DNA from: DAOUKH01 sp034421515
Lineage (GTDB): Bacteria > Chloroflexota > Dehalococcoidia > SHYB01
Direction: 5' to 3'
NCBI GenBank assembly: GCA_034421515.1
Contig: DAOUKH010000059.1
Location: forward strand, 1 to 31,122
Length of the DNA: 31,122 nucleotides
Positions 6,881 through 15,187 of this stretch are shown here, one piece after another (position 1 is the first letter of the stretch; every line of letters starts with the position of its first letter). Below the pieces are notes generated by a model, which was not told the DNA's origin, ran no database searches, and was given only the letters and a program-made list of their open reading frames with translations. A program made the position numbers and the translations under genes.

Positions 6881-8275
6881 TCACTCTTCCCGCTTCGTGG
6901 CCGGCACGACCGCCTTCCCTACCTTGATCTCGTCCCTCAGAATCTCGCCTTCCTTGATGTCGTACAGCGGTATCAACGGGAAGAACTTCGAGAACATCAG
7001 CACCAGGAAGCCCACGAATGCGAAGGAGCCGACGATCAGGAGTATCTCGATGATGCTCGGGTGATAGGTGCTCCAGTTGAACGTCAACGGCTGACGCCGC
7101 GCCACCGACGGCACGATGATGAGGAACCGTTCCAGCCACATCCCGATATTCACCGAAATGGTGGTCACGGTCATCCAGAACATACTGCGCCGCACGTCTC
7201 TGAAGAGCCACATCGGCGCTGGGAAGAAATAGGCCGTCACGATGAACACGATGAACAGCGGCCAATACGGCCACGTGAACAGCTGCATACGGCGGTAGCC
7301 AAGCTCGGCATCTTCCAGCGTGATCATGCCGAACAATATTTCCATCATCAGGAAATAGAACCACGCCGTTGCCACCACGAGGAGCAGCCTGCCCAACGAG
7401 TCCATGTGGTCGGGCCGTATGTAGTCCTCCCATTTGAACATCCACCGCAGGATGATCATCACCGTGACCACGGCGGACACACCGGAGTGGACGGCCCCGA
7501 TCACGAAGTAGGGCGCGAAGATCGTCGAGTGGAAGCCCTCGACGCTCTGCGTCACCGCGAAGTCCCACGAAACGATGCTGTGCACCGAGACGAAGACCGG
7601 CAGGATCAGCGCGGAGAGCAAGAAGCCCGCGATGATCTGCAGGCGCCATTGCTTGGGATAGCCACGCCAGCCCAGCGCCATCACGCTGTAGAACTGGCGC
7701 CGCCAGCCTGTCGACCGGTCGCGGGCCACGGCGAGGTCGGGGAGCAGCGCCACGTAGACGAAGAGAATGCTCGACGTCAGGTAGGTGCCGATGGCCGACG
7801 GGTCCCACACCAACGGCGAGCGGATGTCGGGCCAGATGCCGCGGGCGAAGTCGTAGGGGAACGCCCAGTAGAGCGTGCGCCAGGGGCGGCCCGTGTGGAG
7901 GATCGGGAAGATCACCGCCGTGAAGAGCGAGAAGATCGTGACGACCTCCGCGGCTCTCGTGGCGGGGCGCCGCCACTCGGCCTGCGCGAGGCGGAGAATG
8001 GCGGACAACATCACGCCGGCGTGGCTGATGCCGACCCAGAAGACGAAGTTCGTGATGAAGAAGCCCCACATGATGGGGCGGTTGAGCCCCGTCGTGCCCA
8101 GGCCGTTGGCGACCATGTAGCCGACCGCGCCCATCGCCGTCGCGACGACGATGGCGAGGAAGATCACGACGATCCAGAAGCGCATCGGCGCCGCGAACAG
8201 GTTTCCGAGAAGATCGCGGTTGATCTTCTCGTCGATTTCCTGCGTCGTGCTGCCGAGGACGGGTCGCGCCTGCAT
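6881..8275 (-). CDS. actC: Alternative complex III quinol-interacting membrane subunit ActC (NrfD/PsrC family)
   Basis: 464 residues with about ten hydrophobic spans. Segments FWVGISHAGVMLSAILRL, ILHTGRPWRTLYW and DIRSPLVWDPSAIGTYLTSS match the conserved loops I associate with ActC. The C-terminus is a short basic cytoplasmic tail (DEIKVGKAVVPATKREE). ActC is proposed to form the quinol-oxidation site and possibly a proton path. The start ATG at 8275 is 8 bases after the stop of the other NrfD-like gene. Of the two NrfD-type proteins in this operon, this one carries the better ActC signatures. Confidence 0.88.
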   Translation of the reverse strand: MQARPVLGSTTQEIDEKINRDLLGNLFAAPMRFWIVVIFLAIVVATAMGAVGYMVANGLGTTGLNRPIMWGFFITNFVFWVGISHAGVMLSAILRLAQAEWRRPATRAAEVVTIFSLFTAVIFPILHTGRPWRTLYWAFPYDFARGIWPDIRSPLVWDPSAIGTYLTSSILFVYVALLPDLAVARDRSTGWRRQFYSVMALGWRGYPKQWRLQIIAGFLLSALILPVFVSVHSIVSWDFAVTQSVEGFHSTIFAPYFVIGAVHSGVSAVVTVMIILRWMFKWEDYIRPDHMDSLGRLLLVVATAWFYFLMMEILFGMITLEDAELGYRRMQLFTWPYWPLFIVFIVTAYFFPAPMWLFRDVRRSMFWMTVTTISVNIGMWLERFLIIVPSVARRQPLTFNWSTYHPSIIEILLIVGSFAFVGFLVLMFSKFFPLIPLYDIKEGEILRDEIKVGKAVVPATKREE

Positions 8276-8283
8276 CGTTCAGG

Positions 8284-9717
8284 CTACTCCGGCTTACCCA
8301 TGACCATGATTTCACGCTTCAGGAAGCGCTTCCGCTTTCGGTAGAGCGTGCCCTCCGAAACCTCCCAAATGGAGAGCATCGGCACGACTTTGATCGCCAG
8401 CATGTAGATGAGGATCGCGCCCGCGATCGCCCCGATCACCATGAGCACGTCGGGGCCGGTGGGCCAGAGCGCCGCGGGCGCCTCGCTCAGACGCTCGGGG
8501 TGCGTGTGTGCGAACACCTCATCGCGGTGTTCGTCGGCGATGGAGAAGGCGCCCGGATAGATCCGTATCTTGTCGGCCAGCACACCGAGGATGGCGGACG
8601 ACGCGGCGATCGTGGGGAACACCATCGACTTACGGGCGAAATTCCAGATCAGCGTGAGGAACGGGATCAGCCAACAGAGAAGGACCGCGGCGACGAACGG
8701 CCAGCGGTAGCTGTTGAACATGAAGGTCTTGAGGAGCTCCTGCTCCACGGGCTGGCGTCCGTACCAGAAGATGATGAACTCGGTGAAGAAGAAGTACGCC
8801 CAGAGAAGCGAGAGGGCGAGCAGGATCTTGCTCGCGCCCCAGAAGACGTCGACGCTCACATACTCCCGAAGACCGGTGCAGTTCCGGATGAGGAACATGA
8901 CAATGATCGTCGAGGCCACCGCAGCCTGGAGCCCGTGCAGCGCCTGGAATGGCGGGAAGATCGCGTCGCGCCAGCCGGGCACGAGCACCATCGCGAAGTC
9001 GGAGCTGACCATGGTGTGCACCATGATCAAGTTCGTGAAGTAGAGCGCGCCGAGTACGCCGATCCCGGCCCGGAGTACCTTCCACTGCCGGGGCGTGCCC
9101 CTCCAGTAGCAGGCCAACCGCGCGCCAAGGGCTTGGCGGAACCCGGTCCCCAGGTCACGCTCGCGAGCCAGGTCGGGGACGAGCGTCGCGTAGAGGATCC
9201 CCAGGCCGTTCACCGCCAGGAAGATAACGCTAAGCAGTTGCGGCCAGAACGGCGTTCCGGGCCACTCGAACCAGATGCTGACCCGGCTCTCCGACGAGGG
9301 CAGGAGGAAGATCAGGGGGATGAACATCAGCGTGCTCAGGATGCCGACCACAGCGAACATCTCGGAGGCGCGCGCCATCGGCAGCCGCCAATGACTCCGC
9401 AGCATGCGCTGCGTCACCGAGAACAGAGGCGCCGACGAGCACGTCGTCAGCAAGAAGGCGAAGGCCACCATCAGATAGGCCCACGGCGACAGGTCGTCGA
9501 AGCCGCCGACGTCCACCAGCCGAAGGACGAAGCCCACGATGCCCAGCACGAACAGCAGACCAAAGAAGGCCAGCACCTTCTTGTATGTGCTGCTGACGCG
9601 CGCGGTCTCCTCGAGCACGTCGCGGGTTATCTCCTGGGGCGTCTGCTCCAGGACCTGCGGCTGGTAGTGCTCCTCGTGGGCTTGGGGAAGACCCCGCCCG
9701 TAGGCGATGGTGCTCAT
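8284..9717 (-). CDS. Second NrfD/PsrC-like polytopic subunit of the complex III operon
   Basis: 477 residues and about ten hydrophobic spans. A long N-terminal cytoplasmic segment of about 55 residues precedes the first span. There is a TTCSSAPLFSVTQRML segment after span 2, and LYATLVPDLARERDLGTG matches the position of the LVPDLA motif in ActC. It is a paralogue of ActC rather than a duplicate. In known alternative complex III enzymes a second NrfD-type protein, ActF, is present; this gene may fill that role, but its place between the Fe-S subunit and ActC and its divergent loops leave this open. Its ATG overlaps the stop of the Fe-S gene (TAATG), so translation is coupled. Confidence 0.8.
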   Translation of the reverse strand: MSTIAYGRGLPQAHEEHYQPQVLEQTPQEITRDVLEETARVSSTYKKVLAFFGLLFVLGIVGFVLRLVDVGGFDDLSPWAYLMVAFAFLLTTCSSAPLFSVTQRMLRSHWRLPMARASEMFAVVGILSTLMFIPLIFLLPSSESRVSIWFEWPGTPFWPQLLSVIFLAVNGLGILYATLVPDLARERDLGTGFRQALGARLACYWRGTPRQWKVLRAGIGVLGALYFTNLIMVHTMVSSDFAMVLVPGWRDAIFPPFQALHGLQAAVASTIIVMFLIRNCTGLREYVSVDVFWGASKILLALSLLWAYFFFTEFIIFWYGRQPVEQELLKTFMFNSYRWPFVAAVLLCWLIPFLTLIWNFARKSMVFPTIAASSAILGVLADKIRIYPGAFSIADEHRDEVFAHTHPERLSEAPAALWPTGPDVLMVIGAIAGAILIYMLAIKVVPMLSIWEVSEGTLYRKRKRFLKREIMVMGKPE

Positions 9718-10454
9718 TAGTGCCCGCCGCCTCCGCCGAAGTAGGGGTCGACCTTCTTCAGATACACGACGTTCGGCTCGGTGCCCTGCTCTTCGAGCAT
9801 CCGGTAGGAGCGGTCATCGTCGCGCATCCGTGAGACCTTGCTGTCAGGGTCGTTGACGTCCCCGAACACCAGGGCGTCGGTGGGGCAGGACTGGACGCAG
9901 GCGGGTGCAAAGGAGCCGTCGGCGACGTTCGTCGTTCCCGTTTCCTGGCGAGCGCCGCGCTCGGCCCGGTGAATCCGCTGGATGCAGAACGAGCACTTCT
10001 CCATGACGCCCCGGCTGCGCAGGCTGACATCGGGGTTGAGCTGGTTGCGGAGCGTGTCGGGCCAAACGGGCTCCCAGTAGTTGAAGAACCGGACGCTCCA
10101 CGGGTCGTTATTCGAGCAGAACCGCGTGCCGATGCAGCGGTTGTAGATCTGGACGTTCAAGCCCTGGTTGTTGTGATAGGTGGCGAACACCGGGCAGACC
10201 GGCTCGCACGGCGCGTTGTCGCAGTGCTGGCACAGAATCGGCACGAAGCGGGCCTTGACGTTGGGAAACTCGCCCTCCCAATAGCGCTCGATGCGGATCC
10301 ACTCCATGGCCCGGCGCTGCTTGAAGATGCCCTCGTCGTTGATCGGGATGTTGTTTTCGGCCTGACAGGCGACGACGCACGCTTCGCAGCCCGTGCACCG
10401 GTCGATGTCGATGACCATGCTCCACTTGGGAGTGTCCGGCCTACCCGTAGTCAT
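9717..10454 (-). CDS. actB2: Alternative complex III iron-sulfur subunit (C-terminal half of ActB as a separate protein)
   Basis: A 245-residue polyferredoxin of the PsrB/HybA type. Cysteine groups: C20, C23, C26, C30; C75, C78, C83, C87; C107 and C113; C154 and C157; C186 and C190. The third group reads CIGTRFCSNNDPW: a threonine is at the position of the second cysteine, and D117 stands where a final cysteine normally precedes Pro. That leaves 14 cluster cysteines instead of 16, so at least one site should be a [3Fe-4S] or non-standard cluster. A [3Fe-4S] cluster is known for ActB. There is no signal peptide, so export would need pairing with the Tat-bearing ActB1. It lies about 30 bp after ActB1 and overlaps the next gene by 1 base. 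Confidence 0.88.
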   Translation of the reverse strand: MTTGRPDTPKWSMVIDIDRCTGCEACVVACQAENNIPINDEGIFKQRRAMEWIRIERYWEGEFPNVKARFVPILCQHCDNAPCEPVCPVFATYHNNQGLNVQIYNRCIGTRFCSNNDPWSVRFFNYWEPVWPDTLRNQLNPDVSLRSRGVMEKCSFCIQRIHRAERGARQETGTTNVADGSFAPACVQSCPTDALVFGDVNDPDSKVSRMRDDDRSYRMLEEQGTEPNVVYLKKVDPYFGGGGGH

Positions 10455-10484
10455 AGCCTCGTGCGCCTCTCTGCTCTTCCTCGC

Positions 10485-12854
10485 CTACTTATCGCCGGTC
10501 ACCTTGATGATGAAGCCTTCGCGGTCGATCTTGACCTCGGAGTCAGGATCGAATGGGTCCTCCGGCCTGAGCCGGCCGTAGTCCACCACGTAGACCGCAC
10601 CCTCCATCTTGGGAATGCGGACGCGGCGGCCCGTTTCCACGAGCCGGACGCGCGTGCCCGCCCACGCCAGGGCCCCGGTGTCGGAGTCGACTTGGTCGAC
10701 GAGCGCCTTGAAGGGGTTCGAGCCTCGGTTTTCCGCCCACCGGCCCATGGCGCGGCGCCCTTGCCCCATGGGCACGCCCAGCACGTCGGGCGGCGTCGCC
10801 GGGTTCAGATACACCGCGGCCTCGACCACGCCGCCGGGCGACTCGATCCGGTAGACCGCGCCTTCCTTGATGCCGCGAGCGAGGGCCTCCTGGCGGTTCA
10901 TTTCGACCCACGTGATCCACGTCGCCGTGGTGATCGGGTCGGGCAACGACTGGAGCCAGGGGAGATGCGCCCCGCGCCCGTCGCCGATGCCGATTTGTTC
11001 GAACGGGACAAGATAGTAGGGGTACTGCGCCGCCGCTCCCGCGATCGAGGCGTCCGGCTTGAGCTCGAGGCGCGGCGGCTGTTGCGGAGCCGAAGCCTGG
11101 CGGCCCGCGTCCCACCATCCGCCCTGTCGCAGCAGATCGACCCAGTAGGCCTCCGCCGACCCGCCTTCGACGTTCCCGCCGCCGGCGTTCCGAAGCAGCT
11201 CGGCGACCTCTTGGAGTGCCGCGTAGGAGCTTTCCCAGGGCAGGTCGGCTTCCATTCCCAAGTCTTGGGCCGCGGCAAGCAACACATCGGCGAAGCCCCT
11301 CGTATCGTTGAAGGGGTTGACCACCGGCTGCGACACGTTGACCACCTGATGGCCCGGGCCGGGGTTGGGACTCCATGCGCCCCAGTCCTCCAGAGCCACG
11401 TGGCTCGGCAGAATCAGATCGGCATGTATCGACGTGTCGTCGAGGAAGCTGGAGAAGCTGACGACGTCCTGTACCCGGTCGAGGGCCGTCTCGAAGCCGA
11501 GTTGTCCGGGAAGCCCGTGGACGGGGTCCACGTTGCGGACCATCAGGAGGCGCACCTCGCCGCTGGCAATCCTTCCCGTCAGCCGACGCATGTCGTCGTG
11601 CGAGGCCGAGGGAGCGGCGAGCAGTCCGTCGCCGTCGCCGAATAGCGAGTCGAGGGCCACCGGCGGTTTTGGATTCAAGATGATGCCGCCGGGCTTACCC
11701 ACGCTACCTACAAGGAAGTTAAGGGCGTAGATCGCCCTCAGGCTCGCGGCGCCGTTGGTGTGGGCGCCTGCCGAGCCGCCACCGATGGCGAGGGCCGGGC
11801 CATGGCCGGGGTCGCCAAAGTCCTTGGCGAGCTCGCGGATCCGCTCGGCGGAGATGCCAATGTCGCCGGCAACCGATTCGGGTGCGTAGGGACGCAGCGC
11901 CTCCGCGGGCTCCGCGCCGAAGAGTGCCTCAGCCGCGCCCTCGTCGGCGAGGCCGTCCTCCACCAGCACCTGCGCCATGGAGAGGGCTAGCTTGCCCTCC
12001 CCGCCCGGCTTGACCGGCACCCAGTCATCAGCGTTGGCGGCAGTGAGGGAGAAGCGCGAATCGATGGCCACCATCCGGCCACGCTTCTCTCCGCCCTGCC
12101 GGAACTCGCCGTAGTGCTTCGAGTGGCGCACCTGGGCGATCCAACCGTTTAGGAAGTCGGCGCCGAAGGTGTACAGATAGCGGGTATTGGCGATGTCGAA
12201 CTCGGGCAACGCGTCGCTCCCGAGCACATCGCTGAGCGCGCTGCGCAGGTTGATGTCGTCGAGGGCCTGATACGTCAGATACTCCCCGCCATAGGCCGAC
12301 ATGAAGCGGGAAGCGATGCCTCCGCCGACGCCGCCGACAGGATCGCTGAGCAGGACGACGTCACCGGAGCGCCCCTCCTCGCGAGCCGCGTTGAGGAAGG
12401 CGTAGAGGCGGTCGAGCGCCTCGTCCCAGCCGATCTCGCGGAACGATCCGGAGCCGCGCGGTTCTTGGACCAACGGACGCCGGATGCGGTCGGGATGGTA
12501 CAGCTCTTGCACCAAGGCCTGGCCCTTCGCGTTGAGCTTGCCTGTGGGCTTGAACAGGTCGGCCGAGGGGTCGCCGTTGACGGGGTGGATCGGATTCCCT
12601 TCCACCTTCTTCGCCCGGCCTTCGATGACGCGGACGATGACCCCGTTCTCACCGTGGCTCGAGGCGTACCAATTCTCCATGCCCGCCACCGTGTCTTCAG
12701 GGATCTGGTGGGGGCTCTGCTCAAGAAACTCACGGGCATTGGGCCGGCAGGCCGCGATGATGAAGCCCGCGCCGGCGCCGGCGCCCGCGAGACGCAGAAA
12801 GTCCCTGCGGGATACACCCGGCCGCTTCGAGTCGTCTGTATGCCTCGTTGTCAT
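10485..12854 (-). CDS. actB1: Alternative complex III molybdopterin-oxidoreductase-like subunit (N-terminal half of ActB), Tat lipoprotein
   Basis: 789 residues from ATG at 12854, 1 base after the actA stop. The more distal in-frame start would run back into actA and add 17 unlikely residues. The N-terminus carries a twin-arginine signal (SRRDFLRLAG, 15-24) and a lipobox-like IIAAC with C36, so it is probably folded in the cytoplasm, exported by Tat and lipid-anchored. The body resembles the molybdopterin oxidoreductase fold (for example IGWDEALDRLYAFLN and GGSAGAHTNGAASLRAIYALN), but no N-terminal cysteine cluster motif is seen. This is expected for ActB, which has the fold but no molybdenum cofactor. 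Together with the next gene (245 residues) it equals one fused ActB of about 1030 residues. Confidence 0.88.
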   Translation of the reverse strand: MTTRHTDDSKRPGVSRRDFLRLAGAGAGAGFIIAACRPNAREFLEQSPHQIPEDTVAGMENWYASSHGENGVIVRVIEGRAKKVEGNPIHPVNGDPSADLFKPTGKLNAKGQALVQELYHPDRIRRPLVQEPRGSGSFREIGWDEALDRLYAFLNAAREEGRSGDVVLLSDPVGGVGGGIASRFMSAYGGEYLTYQALDDINLRSALSDVLGSDALPEFDIANTRYLYTFGADFLNGWIAQVRHSKHYGEFRQGGEKRGRMVAIDSRFSLTAANADDWVPVKPGGEGKLALSMAQVLVEDGLADEGAAEALFGAEPAEALRPYAPESVAGDIGISAERIRELAKDFGDPGHGPALAIGGGSAGAHTNGAASLRAIYALNFLVGSVGKPGGIILNPKPPVALDSLFGDGDGLLAAPSASHDDMRRLTGRIASGEVRLLMVRNVDPVHGLPGQLGFETALDRVQDVVSFSSFLDDTSIHADLILPSHVALEDWGAWSPNPGPGHQVVNVSQPVVNPFNDTRGFADVLLAAAQDLGMEADLPWESSYAALQEVAELLRNAGGGNVEGGSAEAYWVDLLRQGGWWDAGRQASAPQQPPRLELKPDASIAGAAAQYPYYLVPFEQIGIGDGRGAHLPWLQSLPDPITTATWITWVEMNRQEALARGIKEGAVYRIESPGGVVEAAVYLNPATPPDVLGVPMGQGRRAMGRWAENRGSNPFKALVDQVDSDTGALAWAGTRVRLVETGRRVRIPKMEGAVYVVDYGRLRPEDPFDPDSEVKIDREGFIIKVTGDK

Positions 12855-12855
12855 C

Positions 12856-13503
12856 CTAGTAGTGGCAGGCCGCGCAGTCCGTGGGCGGCGGCACGCGCTG
12901 CCCACTCTCCACGGCTTGGCGAATGGCCAACTCCGCCTCGTCGTTCAGATACTTCAAGTAGCCGCCCCGGTGGCAGTCCACACAGTCGCGCATGTTCAGG
13001 TTCCGCACCTGTTCGGGGATGCCCATGCTCCCCACGTCGCCGTGACAGATCGCGCACGTCTGCGACGGCAAGATATTGTTCTGCTCCGAGAAGAACCGCA
13101 CGTGGGCGTCGTGCACGAATTGCACGTGGTCGGGCAGACGGTGTACGCGCACCCAGTTGATCGGCTCGTCGTTCTCAAACGCGAACCGTATCTTGTCCAC
13201 TTCGCCCGGGTTCTCGGAGTCGATAGCCACGTTTTGGTGACAGAAATAGCACTGTTGGACGGCGGGTATGCCCGCCGTGGCCGACTCCATCACCGTGCGG
13301 TGGCAGAACTGGCAATCGATCTGGGCATCGACGTGCACGTCGTGGCGGAACTCGATGGGCTGAGCGGCGGTCGGCTGCAGAAAATCGAAGGGCAGCCCCC
13401 ACCACGTCTTGAGCATCAGGAGTACGCCGAAGAGAACTCCGGCGGTAACAAGGAGAACGACTAGCGGAAGACCAATCGTAACCGCAAGCGGTTTCTTCGG
13501 CAC
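12856..13503 (-). CDS. actA: Alternative complex III pentaheme cytochrome c, ActA
   Basis: 215 residues with an N-terminal membrane anchor (about 9-32) and five heme c motifs: CQFCH (64-68), CYFCH (85-89), CAICH (150-154), CVDCH (174-178) and CAACH (210-214). The last is one residue from the C-terminus. Histidines suited to be distal ligands precede the sites (for example FRHDVHVDA and HDAHVRFF). The heme number and single anchor match ActA, which receives electrons from the Fe-S clusters of ActB on the outer side of the membrane. It is the second gene of the operon, after the small 100-residue membrane protein, and its stop lies 1 base before actB1. Confidence 0.93.
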   Translation of the reverse strand: MPKKPLAVTIGLPLVVLLVTAGVLFGVLLMLKTWWGLPFDFLQPTAAQPIEFRHDVHVDAQIDCQFCHRTVMESATAGIPAVQQCYFCHQNVAIDSENPGEVDKIRFAFENDEPINWVRVHRLPDHVQFVHDAHVRFFSEQNNILPSQTCAICHGDVGSMGIPEQVRNLNMRDCVDCHRGGYLKYLNDEAELAIRQAVESGQRVPPPTDCAACHY

Positions 13504-13580
13504 CGGTCGCGTTTCTCCTTACAGTGAGCGTCCCGGCAAGGGGGCGGCGCCTTCTTCCGGGCCCGGCCCCTGGCCTTGGG

Positions 13581-13883
13581 CTATATCCAGTCTCGCCAAT
13601 AGATCCTTCGAAGCTCGTGCGTCGCGTCGGCCGCCTCCGACAGGAAGAACGCGAGGGTGCCGACGAACATCAGCGATATCACGTAAAGCGGAAAGCGGAG
13701 CTTCCGGACCCGGTCGGCGATGCCGTCCGGTATGTGGCCGGAGGCCAGAAGGGAGGGTATGACCGCATGAGCGAGCAGCATGTGCGCCGCGAAGAAGAAG
13801 ACCGTGCCCACGAACGCCAAGATATAACGAAGAATGACGCTCATGCTGCGCCAATCGACGTGGTTCAGGTGCTCGGGATCCAT
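13581..13883 (-). CDS. Small two-span membrane protein, first gene of the complex III operon
   Basis: 100 residues. Two hydrophobic spans (about 16-45 and 69-84) are joined by a short basic loop containing RVRKLRF; both termini are charged. The C-terminus ends in HELRRIYWRDWI. I do not recognise the family. The ATG at 13883 has GGAG about 5 bases before it. As the first gene, 77 bp before actA and in the same direction, it is probably an assembly factor or small subunit of the complex, but nothing in the sequence shows this. Confidence 0.65.
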   Translation of the reverse strand: MDPEHLNHVDWRSMSVILRYILAFVGTVFFFAAHMLLAHAVIPSLLASGHIPDGIADRVRKLRFPLYVISLMFVGTLAFFLSEAADATHELRRIYWRDWI

Positions 13884-13926
13884 GCCTCTCCGGAACGACG
13901 CCCCTTACCCAGGCTTTTTCGTGAAT

Positions 13927-13957
13927 CAGGATTCCTGAAGTGAAAAATGCCCTTCAG
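13927..13957 (-). promoter_or_regulatory. Palindromes in the complex III operon leader
   Basis: Between the promoter and the first gene lie a palindrome CAGGATTCCTG (13927-13937) and, overlapping it, the inverted repeat CTGAAG (13935-13940)/CTTCAG (13952-13957) around an A-rich loop. In RNA the second forms a 6-bp hairpin. This could be an operator or a leader hairpin; no regulator is identifiable. Confidence 0.3.
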
Positions 13958-13968
13958 AAGCCGCATTG

Positions 13969-13998
13969 AGAATACATTCACAAATCAAAACATGTCAA
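13969..13998 (-). promoter_or_regulatory. Promoter of the alternative complex III operon
   Basis: On the minus strand TTGACA (13998-13993) is followed after 18 bp by TATTCT (13974-13969). The expected start near 13962 gives a leader of about 80 bases before the first gene at 13883. For the divergent selD gene on the plus strand only a TAGAAT (14021-14026) without a clear -35 is seen. Confidence 0.65.
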
Positions 13999-14065
13999 GC
14001 GCGGAAAGGAGTGCCCGTGCTAGAATGAATGCGCGCTCCAACAGAAGCGGAGCGCGGTTCGCGCC

Positions 14066-15118
14066 ATGCCCACCGAGCAGAAGATCCGCCTAAGTCACCT
14101 TGCCGGATGCGGCGGCTGAGGCGCCAAGTACGGTCCGGGGGACCTCTCCGAGATTATCAGCGCGCTGCCGCATGTCGAGGACGCCAACCTGTTGGTCGGC
14201 GTCAGCACCAGCGACGACGCCGCCGTCTACCGGCTGAGCGCCGATACCGCGCTGGTGCAGACGGTCGACTTCTTCCCTCCGGTGGTCGACGACCCCTACG
14301 ACTACGGCGCCATTTCCGCCGCGAACTCGCTCAGCGACGTCTACGCGACGGGCGCCCGCCCCATCACCGCCCTGAACATCGTCGCCTTCCCCGACGACCT
14401 TCCCCGGGAGGTCCTTCAGGAGGTGCTGCGTGGCGGGGCCGAGAAGGCGGCGGAGGCCCACGTCCCCATCGTGGGGGGACACACCATTAAGGACCCCGAG
14501 CCGAAATACGGCCTCGCCGTCACCGGCCTTGCGCATCCCGAACGTATTCTGACCAATGCCGGAGCACAACCCGGCGACGCCCTGGTGCTCACCAAGCCCA
14601 TCGGGTCGGGCGTGATCACGACGGCCGCGAAACTCGACCGAGCCGCCGAAGACGTGGTCGCCTCGGCCATCGGCCACATGTCAGCCCTAAACAAGGAGGC
14701 CTCGGAGGCCGCGCTGGAGGTCGGTGTCCACGCCTGCGTCGACGTCACCGGCTTCGGGCTGCTTGGCCACCTCTGGAAGATGGCCGAAGAAAGCGGTGTC
14801 GGCGCCCGCATCTCAATCGCCGCGGTCCCACTCATGGAGGGCGCCGTGGAGCTTTCCATCGGCGAAGGGATCGCTCCGGGCGGCACCGATCAAAACCGCA
14901 GCTACCACGAGCAATGCGTCGAGATGGCCCGCGGCGCCGGCGAGGGAATGCTCAACCTCCTTTACGACCCGCAGACCTCGGGTGGCCTCCTCCTTTCGGT
15001 CGAAGCGGCCAAGGCCGACGCGCTCCTGGACGCATTGCACCGGCGCGGCGTATCGCACGCCGCCGTCATCGGTGAGACAAGCGGCCGACGGCCCGGCACC
15101 ATCCTCGTCGACCCATAG
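14066..15118 (+). CDS. selD: Selenophosphate synthetase, selenocysteine-containing (TGA at codon 18)
   Basis: A 350-residue enzyme when the in-frame TGA at 14117-14119 is read as selenocysteine. It makes selenophosphate from selenide and ATP, the Se donor for tRNA-Sec and selenouridine. The N-terminus reads RLSHLAGCGG-U-GAKYGPGDL, which aligns with the SelD active-site loop (xGGU/C-x-A-K-x-GP) with Sec at the catalytic position and the ATP-binding lysine after it. The later motifs are also SelD: STSDDAAVYRL, DFFPPVVDDPYDYG (metal-binding aspartates), AANSLSDVYATGARP, GGHTIKDPEPKYGLAVTG and LYDPQTSGGLL. A conceptual translation that stops at TGA would wrongly start at 14192 and lose the active site. 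Promoter and SD are weak (GGAG 13 bases upstream). Confidence 0.93.
14117..14119 (+). other. Selenocysteine codon (UGA) of selD
   Basis: In-frame TGA at codon 18 of selD, at the position that is Cys or Sec in the family. Both flanks are conserved in the same frame, which excludes a start after the stop and makes a sequencing error unlikely. Confidence 0.9.
14132..14144 (+). promoter_or_regulatory. Candidate bacterial SECIS hairpin in selD
   Basis: GGTCC-GGG-GGACC forms a 5-bp hairpin whose stem starts 12 bases after the TGA and whose loop is about 17 bases after it. That is the distance range of bacterial SECIS elements, which recruit SelB. The loop lacks the GU seen in the E. coli fdhF element; SECIS sequence varies between phyla, so this is a positional call. 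Confidence 0.4.
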
Positions 15119-15187
15119 CCGCAGCGGCAACGGCTAAAAACCATTGGAGATGAAGAACGCCGCGGGGGCGGCGAGCGGAGACTCGCG

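Noticed and set aside
6761..8344. Long plus-strand open frame antisense to actC and actD
   Set aside because: Composition is dominated by Arg, His, Asp and Glu typical of antisense of membrane-protein genes; the minus-strand genes are conserved.
9969..11645. Long plus-strand frame (558 residues) antisense to the ActB genes
   Set aside because: No domain signature; the opposite strand encodes the cysteine motifs and the Mo-oxidoreductase-like protein.
14192..15118. A shorter selD beginning at 14192
   Set aside because: This start results from treating the TGA at 14117 as a stop and would remove the active-site loop.
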